Below the pieces are notes generated by a model that was not told the origin of the DNA, did not search any database, and saw nothing but the letters and a program-made list of their open reading frames with translations. This document shows, piece after piece, positions 56,193 to 64,000 of a DNA stretch of 64,000 bases. The stretch spans positions 62,001 to 126,000 of the forward strand of contig JBAKBP010003215.1 of assembly GCA_037953745.1 (NCBI GenBank). The letters are read 5' to 3'. The position numbers and the translations under genes are program-made. This stretch comes from Lithodes maja (taxonomy: Eukaryota; Arthropoda; Malacostraca; Decapoda; Lithodidae). How positions within the stretch are numbered: the stretch's first letter is position 1; every line of letters begins with the position of its first letter.

Positions 56193-56703
56193 CTATCTAT
56201 CTATCTATTGCCTGACGCCGTGATCCCCGAAGGGGTGGCCACGAACGAACCGCCCCCATGCACCTCTGTCCCCAGTCAGTCGACGCCCCTCCCCCCAACC
56301 AGCACTGCCTTCATTCATGTAGTTCCTCACTCCATCCTTCCACCTCATATTCGGTCTACCTCTCCCCCTCTGTCCCTCCACCTCGCTCTCGTACACCCTC
56401 TTAGTCATTCTCTCGCTTTCCATACGTTCCATATGGCCGAACCATCTCAAGTTGTTCCTTTTCACACTTTCCAGCACATCTACCTCCACACCACACCTCC
56501 TTCTTACTTCCTCATTAGTCTGTCTATCCCTCCATGTAATTCCGCACGCACTCCTTAAGTAATTCATTTCCACTGCTCTCACTCTTGGTCTGAGTCTCTC
56601 AACCAACGTCCATGCTTCGCTTCCGTAAGTCAGTGTCGGGATTACCACACTGTCATGCAAGGACTTCTTCACTTCCATACTGACCACCCTATTTCTTGTT
56701 ACT
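56193..56703 (-). mobile_element. 5'-truncated LINE, 3' end only
   Basis: A 511-bp insertion between 14-bp direct repeats (GCCGGGCTGAAATT at 56179-56192 and 56704-56717). On the minus strand it encodes the C-terminal part of a LINE ORF2 to a stop at 56205 (YGSEAWTL, AVEMNYLRSACGI, NEEVRRRCG, LRWFGHMERM), a region typical of RTE-like and related LINEs. It ends in GGCAA-(TAGA)n, preceded by a CCCC-TTCG-GGG hairpin. The RT core is absent. Confidence 0.9.
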
Positions 56704-57360
56704 GCCGGGCTGAAATTGAAACCCTCAAAATGCGAGATTGCACGAAATAAGGTAGACTTCCTCGGCCACGTAATATCTGAACATGCACCAGACCCCAAGA
56801 AACATCAAGCCATACAAAACCAACCCCCACCCACCACCATTAAAGGAGTACGTTCTTTTCTAGGTTTAGCCACATACTACAGACGTTTCGTCCCACACTT
56901 TGCCGCAATAGCCAGACCCCTCCACCAACTCACCCACAAGGACACCCCATTCACCTGGACACCTGAAAGAGACCTCGCTTTTAACACTTTGAAACAAAAG
57001 CTGATCCAATCCCCTATTGTCGCTTTCCCTGATTACCATAAACCTTTCCGTCTTTATACCGACGTACTGTATCTCTGTACGCCATTGGTGCAGTTTTAGC
57101 TCAAGTAAGAGACGGAGAGGAACACGTGATAGCGTATGCCAGCTCCACACTCAACCAAGCCCAACAGAATTATGCAGCCACCAAGAGAGAGTGCCTAGGG
57201 ATCATTTGGGCACTCAACCACTTCAGGTCATTTGTGTTGGGCGCGAAACTAGATATAATAACCGACCATCAATCTTTGCAATGGTTGCGTAGGTGCGAAA
57301 CCAACTCAGCCATCTTGGTACGCTGGAGAGAGACACTAGAGGACTACGATTTTACAATAC
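56704..57360 (+). pseudogene. Gypsy-B RT end and RNase H (frameshifted)
   Basis: Continues from the duplicated target with KPSKCEIARNKVDFLGHVISEH and the thumb/connection. RNase H starts at FRLYTD. About five extra bases near 57066 relative to Gypsy-A shift the frame, giving two ORFs (to 57099, and 57126 onward with KRECLGIIWAL and ITDHQSLQWL). The CR1 insertion interrupts it at 57360 and the remainder starts at 61824. Confidence 0.9.
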
Positions 57361-57575
57361 ATAAGAACATAAGAACATAAGAAAATGGGAGTCTGCAGAA
57401 AGCCGATTGGCCTAAGCAAGGCAGATCCCTGTCCCACACAACCCCAATTACAAAGCCCAATTATAGGCTCAACACTCTAATACCCTGAGGATCATCTTAC
57501 CAAAACGGTTAGAGATTAACGCAGGATTACGGGGGTCTGCAGAGCGCTGATTGGCCCAACCCTGCTGATCCCCCT

Positions 57576-59759
57576 TCACACCCAACCCTTCTCGTCCATA
57601 TGCTTATCCAATTTTATCTTAAAGCTCCCTATCGTTTTTAATCCCACTATAGCACTTGGTAGTCCATTCCACCCATCTACAACTCTGTTACCAAACCAAT
57701 ATTTGCCTATATCTTTTCTGAAACGAAATTTATCTAATTTGAAACCATTGGTACGAGTTCTTTCGCTATCACTGAGCTTTAGTACATTTGTCATGTCCCC
57801 TTTGTTAATCCCACTAACCCACTTGAACACCTCTATCATATCCCCTCTAACTCTGCGTCTCTCTAACGAATGTAAGCCTAATTTCTTCAACCTTTCTTTA
57901 TACGGAAGATTTCTAATATTATGGATCATTTTTGTCATTCTACGTTGTACTCTCTCCAATGAATCTATGTCCATTCTGTAATAAGGACACCAAAATTGAA
58001 CAGCATAATCCATATGGGGTCTCACTAATGACAAGTAAAGTTTTAAGATAACATCAGCAGTTCTGTTACTCACACTCCTTGAGATGAACCCGAGAATCTT
58101 GTTTGCCTTGTTTCGAACGCTTATACACTGTTGTCTAGGCTTCAAATCATTGCTAACAAACACACCTAGATCTTTCTCACAATTCGAGTTTTCTAATTCC
58201 ACATTAGCTAGTTTATATTTAACATTTGTATGCATCTTCCCTATCTTTAATACCTTGCATTTGTCAATGTTAAACTTCATCTGCCAATTTACTGACCATT
58301 CGTGTAAGGTATCTAGATCCCTTTGGAGGCACTCTATATCTCTATCTGAATCAATTGTTCTCCCCATTTTGGTATCGTCTGCGAATTTACTTATCCTACT
58401 AGTTATACCTAAATCAAGGTCATTTATGTATATAACAAACAACAGGGGACCTAATACAGATCCCTGGGGAACACCACTTTTGACTGCTCCCCATTCTGAC
58501 TTCGTACCATTTATGCTGACTCTCTGCTTCCTACCAATTAGCCATGACCTAATCCATCCCAACAACGCCCCACCTATTCCATGCGCCTCAACCTTTCTCA
58601 TCAATCTCTCATGGGGGACTCTGTCGAAAGCTTTACTGAAATCTAAATATATTATATCATATGACTTGTCATTATCTACTGCTTCATATACCTCTGAGAA
58701 AAAACTAAGCAAATTAGTAAGACAAGAACGTCCCTGAGTGAATCCATGCTGAGAAGAATTTATTAAATTAAATGTATCTAAGTGGTTTCTAATTTTACTA
58801 GCAATAATTGACTCTAGTAGCTTTCCTATGATTGATGTAAGACTAATGGGACGGTAATTGGATGCTATTGATTTGTCACCTTTTTTGAAGATCGGAACTA
58901 CGTTTGCAAGCTTCCAAGCTTCTGGAACTATACCTGTCTCCAATGACTTGTTAAATAAAAATGTTAATGGGTAACTTAACTCATCCCTACATTCTTTTAA
59001 TACTCTAGCATATACCTCATCAGGACCAGGCGATTTATGAGGTTTCAGTCTGTCAATTTCCTTAAGCACATCATTTCTACTTATAGTAACCGTACTTAAC
59101 CTATTTTCTATACTATCGCTATATACCTTACGGACTTCTGGAAACTGTGCCAAATTTTCATTAGTGAAAACGGAAAGAAATTGACTATTTAATGTACTGC
59201 ACATTTCTAAATCATTTTCTGTCATTTCTCCTGTCGAAGTTTTAAGGGGACCAATTACATCTCTAACCTTGGATTTATATAGTTGGTAAAAAGCTTTAGG
59301 ATTATTTTTTGAGTCATTGGCAACCTTAATTTCATAATTTCTTTTTTCTTTCCTAATATCCTTTTTTACCTGTCTTGATAGATTCTGATAGTAAGCAAGT
59401 AGGTGAATTTCGCCTTTTCTAATTTTTCTATATATTCCTCTCTTTTGTCCTAGAAGATCTAATAGTCTATTATTCATCCATTTGGGTTGGTTCTGTGTTG
59501 ATCTAAATTTTCTTTTGGGGATGTATTTATTTTGTGCATTGAATACTGACTTGATAAAATTATCGTATGTATCTACCAAGGTTGACGTCTCTTCCTGACT
59601 TAAGATGACAGGTGCCTGAGAAGGGGTACACTCATTTGGACACCTGGATCGACTTAATTTTTTGACCATAGGGTCCGCTAATATGGCTCTTCTTAACCCA
59701 CCATAATTGGCTTTTCTAAAGTCAGGTATTAATGTTGTATTCTCTCTGGTATTACCTTT
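57576..59759 (-). pseudogene. CR1 ORF2, reverse transcriptase part
   Basis: In the same frame as the endonuclease part, separated only by a TGA. RT motifs: NYRPISLTSIIGKLLE, YLDFSKAFDRVPH, GVPQGSVLGPLLF and the catalytic KFADDTK, all intact. The C-terminal region ends at 57576. Length after the stop codon is about 727 codons. The protein would copy its RNA at a nicked target site. I treat it as a pseudogene only because of the single stop. Readthrough or a sequencing error is possible. An antisense ORF at 58084-58737 is a shadow. Confidence 0.92.
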
Positions 59760-60605
59760 TCATTGTATATTAAAATACACAGAATTGTGGTCACTATTTC
59801 CTAGGTGGTCCCCTATCTCTACATTATTTACCATATGTTCATTGTTACTGAAAACTAAATCGAGAATATTATTACCTCTAGTCGGCGTATCTATGAATTG
59901 AAATAAAAAACTATCTTGTACTACCTCTATAAACTCCTCAGAATCAGAGTCTCCTATTTGATGCTGCCAATCTATATTCGGAAAATTAAAATCCCCCATA
60001 ATGCACACATTGCTAAACCTTGATGCCATTTTAATTTCCTCCCATAATGACGTTCCGTCATTTCTACTCATATTTGGCGGTCTATACATAACTCCAATAA
60101 CTATGGTCTCACTACCTTCGTTAACCTCTACCCAAACACTTTCATTATCGTTATTTAGTCTAATACCTGATTTAATACAGCTTTTTAATGTACTCCTGAC
60201 AAACACTGCTATACCGCCACCCCTCTTACTTGTTCGGTCATATTTAAACAAACTATATCCTGGTATATCAAATTCTGCTAAAAAATGCCTGGTTTCTGTA
60301 TTAATCCACGTTTCAGTTAGCGCTATTATGTCTATATTTTCTTTGCTAACAAGGGCTCTAAGTTCGTTCATTTTGTTACACAGACTCCTACAGTTTGTGT
60401 AATATACTCTCAATTTACTTCTTTTCTTTATACCTAATTTACCTTTGTTTTTAGCGACATTTCCATCTTCTGTTGCACCATCACTACTATCATTTGCATT
60501 ATAGTCATCATTTTTAGCATGAGACTGAATATCCTTATCGCTTTCGCCTGACGCTAAAATTGTTCCATTTAACCTCTCATTTACCCTCTCAATATTTCTG
60601 TTCAA
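59760..60605 (-). pseudogene. CR1 ORF2, endonuclease part
   Basis: About 281 codons. An N-terminal Asp/Asn-rich spacer is followed by an APE-type endonuclease: YYTNCRSLCNK, ALTETW, RGGGIAVFV, GVMYRPPN, MGDFNFPNIDW and NSDHNSVYF, containing the expected Asn, Glu, Asp and His catalytic positions. It begins at TTG overlapping the ORF1 stop (TTGA at 60605-60602). An ATG would be expected there. It ends at TGA (59762-59760), with RT continuing in frame. Confidence 0.92.
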
Positions 60606-61639
60606 AACCCCACAACCACCCTATCTAAAGAACTAGTTAATGTAGAAACCCCTAACCGTGAAAGATGAACCCCATCCCTTGCGTACATCCCATCTCTCCC
60701 ATAGAAACTATCCCAGTTATCAATGAATGGTATTGCTTTTTCTTTGCAATATTTCTCCAAACGGCAATTGACACCAATCGCCCTGGATGTCCATTCCTTG
60801 GGAACTCCTCTTCTGGGTAGGATACAATGTACTACAGGGATCCCTCCCTTCATCGTAACTTTATCTAACACATCCCGATACTGCTGCAGCAGTTCCTCAC
60901 TTCTACCCTTACCAACATCGTTACTCCCGGCACTGAGACAGATAATGGGGTTATCTCCACTATCTTCCAAGATGTGGTCCATCTTCTCTAAAACCCTCCC
61001 AACTCCATGGCCAGGCAGACACACAACCTTCCTAAGTTTAGTGCGGGTAGCCCTAACTAAATGTCTTACCATGGAGTCGCCCACAATCGACACAGACTTA
61101 CCTTCTCGGGACACAGACTTACCTTTCCCTCGGGAGGATCCAGCAGCTGCAGTTGGAGAACCCCCGGTGGTGGCAGAAGCTCCCTTGGTGGTGGTGGTGG
61201 TGGGGGTAGTGGTGGTGGTAGGTAGCACAGCGTCAGAGGTTGGAGCTGAGTCGGCGGCAGGCACTTCGGTTATCCCTCCCTTATCCTGACTATCTTTTCC
61301 CTCACATTCGTCTCGCAAAGGAGAGAATGTATTTGTCACACTCATACCTATTCTACTATCCTGCTTCTTGAGTGTGACTTTCCCACCCGTATTTTTAACA
61401 ACCTGCCATGAATACAATTTTTCATCAACTTCCTCCCTTTTCCCCTTACTTGACTTTATTTCCTCTTGGCTAAGCTTGAAAGCTAGATTTTCGTCTTTAA
61501 TCAAATCCACTTCCCTCTGAAGTTTAACATTAACCTCCCTTAGAGCCAAGACCTCTTCCTTCACCACAACCATCTCCTCTCTTACCTGGAGAATAAGATG
61601 ATGCAGATCAGTTAGAGACTCGCACTCCATACCTGCCAT
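60602..61639 (-). CDS. CR1 ORF1, esterase (SGNH)-type protein
   Basis: About 345 aa from the first ATG (61639). The open frame extends further upstream without ATG. The N-terminal coiled-coil segment (about 10-75) is leucine/glutamate-rich and should drive trimerisation or multimerisation. A Ser/Thr/Pro/Gly linker with a Thr run follows. The C-terminal half is an SGNH/GDSL-type esterase: GDSMVRHL (block I), CLSAGSNDVGKG (block III) and DGVHLSRLG (block V with Asp-x-x-His). Such ORF1 proteins are known in CR1 elements and act as RNA chaperone or membrane-associated esterase. The frame is intact and ends at the overlap with ORF2. Confidence 0.92.
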   Translation of the reverse strand: MAGMECESLTDLHHLILQVREEMVVVKEEVLALREVNVKLQREVDLIKDENLAFKLSQEEIKSSKGKREEVDEKLYSWQVVKNTGGKVTLKKQDSRIGMSVTNTFSPLRDECEGKDSQDKGGITEVPAADSAPTSDAVLPTTTTTPTTTTTKGASATTGGSPTAAAGSSRGKGKSVSREGKSVSIVGDSMVRHLVRATRTKLRKVVCLPGHGVGRVLEKMDHILEDSGDNPIICLSAGSNDVGKGRSEELLQQYRDVLDKVTMKGGIPVVHCILPRRGVPKEWTSRAIGVNCRLEKYCKEKAIPFIDNWDSFYGRDGMYARDGVHLSRLGVSTLTSSLDRVVVGF

Positions 61640-61823
61640 GATCCCAATAAGCTTAGCGAGGAGCAAGAAACTAAGTACAGAAAAACAAAAACAAGTAAAC
61701 TAACAGCTAAAAACTGAGCTATAACACTTTTATAAAACACGAGTGCACTGCCCCCAAACACAGGTAGGTGTAATGGTCACTAAAGGTCACTGACAGTCAC
61801 GACAGTCACGACAGGTCACGACA

Positions 61824-63648
61824 GTATCGTCCAGGTAAACTTCACACCAATGCAGACGCCCTGTCACGTTTGCCAGTACCGAAAGACCCCCCCACCAACC
61901 TAGCCGCCTTACAAAACACTGAGCTCTTACATACCCCCATCAACCAACATAATTCCCCCCCAGCCCCCTCACTAATTCAATCTTGGGAAACAAGAATCAG
62001 AGCACCCTGGATACCGTTAAATATCTTCAAGAAACTGACTCGCTGGGGAGATCAACTTGCCACAGACTCCGGTCACATAGTCCTAGACCCCACCATTGCC
62101 CACGACTACATGATTGCCATCCACGAGGGAAACGGCATACACCTTGGACAAAAGAAGATGCTAAAAATCTTCGCGGACCAGTACTGGACCCCCAACCCCT
62201 CCAAGATTGCACAACGCGTGACAGAATCCTGCAAACCTTGTTTATTGGGGAACGATAGATCACGCACCCCAGGCCCAGCTGGTACCATTTCTGCCAACAA
62301 ACCATTCCAAGTCCTATCCCTCGACATCATGGGCCCGTTTCCTTCTTACGTTGGCAACCGCTATATCGTCACATTTGTTGACGTATATTCAACATTTTTA
62401 ATAGCCTGCCCAGTTAAAGACCACACAGCCACCATCGTCGCCGCACTGCTTGCCACAGAAGTGTTCCCTATATTCGGCCTTCCCCTTGCTCTTCTATCCG
62501 ACAATGCCCCCGAATTTAGTGGACACGTTTGGCACCAGTTCACCCAACAATGCGGTATTAAGATCAAACACTCATCCCCGTACTGGCCTCAAGGAAATGC
62601 TATATGCGAACGCAGCCATCGCACCATCAACAACCAGTTACGTACCAAAATGATTGCTCTTAACACCTCAGACTGGCCATCACAGATAAAAATGATACAA
62701 TGGGGCATGAACACCTGTCCCCGAGAAGATGGTATTTCACCTCATGAACGTGTTTACGGCGTACCCCCCCTGTTACTACCGTTCCACCATCACGCTCCCC
62801 TCCCCTCCAACACCTCCACAATTGACCCATTGCAACATCTGCAAAACACCCTCCATACCGCCCAAACCTGTCAAGACACCAAAAATGATAACCCCGATGA
62901 TAAAAACCCTTTCGCCATCCATGACACCGTAATGGTAGCCAATCTCCCTGTCACCAACAAATTAGGCCCTCGCTATGTCGGCCCCTACACCATCATCAAA
63001 GTCCCAAATGCCTATCAAGTCATCATTGATTATCACGGCATGACTCGCACGTTCAGAAATAGATTCTTCCGAGCTTTTAAACCTCTAAAACCACAAGACA
63101 TTACCCCACCCCACACGTCCGACCCTGAATTGAACACCCCTACTACCCCTCCCACTCAGGCTATGAATGTTCCCCTACAAACCCCTAAAGGCCTAAACCC
63201 TCCAGCACAGAACCTGCCGATCCTTCCTCAACATATCCCCCAAACTAACCTCCACAAACCCCAAGCCCCCACTATCACACCTTCCTCCACCATGACCAAT
63301 TCCTTCACTTCTCATAGTCAAGTACCTCCCCAAAATATCAAAGTACGAAAACCTCCACCCACAACCCCGACCACAACAGAAACCCTCCCGTCTAGCCCTG
63401 AAGTACCTCCACCAGGCACCACAGTAAGAAAACCACCACCCCCACCTAAAACCCAGTACACACCCAACCGCACCACACAACCTACCCCAGTCACCTCACG
63501 CTACAACTTACGCCCACGACTGAAATCCTTTAAACCCTCCAGAAAACACACCCTGAAACAAAGTTCCATAGAGCTGCCAGACCACTATCCTCCTCCTCCT
63601 CTTCTTCTTCGTCGAATTCTCCTCCACAAAGGGAAAGAAGACGAATAA
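61824..63648 (+). pseudogene. Gypsy-B RNase H end and integrase
   Basis: Resumes after the CR1 insertion with the RNase H end (ADALSRL at 61855). Integrase follows: HLGQKKMLKIF...CKPC zinc-binding, LDIMGPF, LSDNAPEF and NAICERSH for the D, D, E positions, and GPRYVGPY (GPY/F). A Pro-rich tail as in Gypsy-A follows but is cut at 63648, about 15 codons after the contracted TCC run, by a frameshift. The catalytic residues are intact. There is no start of its own. It is over 85% similar to Gypsy-A by eye. Confidence 0.92.
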
Positions 63649-64000
63649 TCACAAGCAAACACCATCACCCCTCTAACTATATTCCAAAAATAACCACCCC
63701 CACCCTCCCACGAGAGCAAATACCTTCCCCTTTAACCTCATCCCCTCTCAACCCCCACCTCATCATCCCGAATGACCTTCTAGATCTGCCCCCCCCCCCC
63801 ACCAAACTCCCACAAAACCACCTATTTCCACCACCATCAAATCACCAACCCCACCAAAGAACGCACCCAACACACTTTCCTACCCCCAACCCTCCAAATT
63901 AAACCTCCCCTCACTACCCACTCGTCTAGCCCCCCCCCTTTCCCCTCCACTATCCCTGCGACCCCACCCACGCATCAACCAACCTCATCATCTCATAAAA
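63649..64000 (+). pseudogene. Gypsy-B Pro-rich pol tail, out of frame, to window end
   Basis: C-rich, G-poor sequence similar to 17450-17640 of Gypsy-A, including CTCGTCTAGCCCCCCCC. No long ORF. The element continues beyond the window. Confidence 0.75.

Larger units (their letters stand above)
57361..61823 (-). mobile_element. CR1 non-LTR retrotransposon, near full length
   Basis: A minus-strand insertion in the Gypsy-B RNase H region. The 3' end has an 8-bp repeat tail (TTCTTATG units at 57361-57384 in complement), as in CR1 elements. It encodes ORF1 (61639-60602) and ORF2 (60605-57576). The 5' end contains short GTCACGACAG repeats at 61790-61823. Target duplication is absent or very short, as usual for CR1. 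The only clear coding defect is one in-frame stop at 59760-59762, plus a missing ATG at the ORF1-ORF2 overlap. Confidence 0.92.
39417..64000 (+). mobile_element. Gypsy-B: Ty3/Gypsy retrotransposon with nested insertions, runs off the window
   Basis: A second copy of the Gypsy-A family, in sense orientation: LTR 39417-42905, PBS 42907, gag 42987-43904, protease 43981-44196 plus 54161-54434, linker and RT 54533-56192, RT end/RNase H 56704-57360, integrase 61824-63648. It is split by a Gmr1-like element (44197-54160), a LINE 3' end (56193-56703) and a CR1 (57361-61823). Several homopolymer and small indel frameshifts show that it is dead. The 3' LTR lies beyond 64000. Confidence 0.93.

Noticed and set aside
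58084..58737. 217-codon plus-strand ORF, and 60723-61289 (188 codons)
   Set aside because: Antisense to CR1 ORF2 and ORF1 respectively, whose domains are clear on the minus strand.

Overview
This window is a block of repetitive, non-genic DNA from an animal nuclear genome. I found no host protein gene, rRNA gene or functional tRNA gene. The mix of BEL/Pao, Ty3/Gypsy with very long LTRs, a Gmr1-like Gypsy element, CR1 and other LINEs and a hAT MITE, plus a 147-bp satellite, fits an invertebrate. An arthropod, perhaps a decapod crustacean, is my best guess (inference, low to moderate confidence). Several ORFs listed here start at non-ATG codons because they are interior parts of polyproteins.

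Layout: (1) 1-3802 is a 147-bp tandem satellite. (2) 3803-22054 is a BEL/Pao retrotransposon inserted in that satellite. Its gag-pol ORF (5005-10293) is uninterrupted and its LTRs are nearly identical. Its 3' LTR is split by a second insertion at 10973-21901. (3) 10973-21901 is a composite Ty3/Gypsy block (Gypsy-A). Its gag-protease half lies on the minus strand and its RNase H-integrase half on the plus strand. The whole block is flanked by a 5-bp target duplication, and both ends look like the 3' end of an LTR. (4) 22055-35154 is the same satellite again, about 89 units, organised into a roughly 4-kb higher-order duplication and closed by a perfect palindrome. (5) 35171-39416 is a junkyard: a 175-bp tandem repeat, a truncated Gypsy LTR, LINE fragments, a foldback sequence and a SINE-like element. 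(6) 39417 to the window end is a second, forward copy of the Gypsy family (Gypsy-B). It has a 3.5-kb LTR, gag, protease, RT, RNase H and integrase, and is split by three later insertions.

The insertions in Gypsy-B are: (a) 44197-54160, a full-length minus-strand Ty3/Gypsy element whose integrase precedes the reverse transcriptase (Gmr1-like, copia-type order), with a SCAN-like segment in gag and 1.8-kb LTRs, itself carrying a 642-bp hAT MITE at 52422-53063; (b) 56193-56703, a 5'-truncated LINE 3' end with a 14-bp target duplication; (c) 57361-61823, an almost intact minus-strand CR1 element with an esterase-type ORF1 and an endonuclease-RT ORF2 broken by one stop codon.

The nesting gives a relative chronology. 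Satellite is older than BEL, which is older than Gypsy-A. Gypsy-B is older than the Gmr1-like element, which is older than the hAT MITE. The elements work only as independent selfish units: LTRs carry promoters, PBS and PPT prime reverse transcription, and integrase or endonuclease performs insertion. There is no joint pathway. The observations most worth following up are the Gmr1-like element with its SCAN-like gag, the inverted composite Gypsy with a strong-stop-like junction, the 3.5-kb LTR with a conserved ORF at its start, and the higher-order 147-bp satellite.
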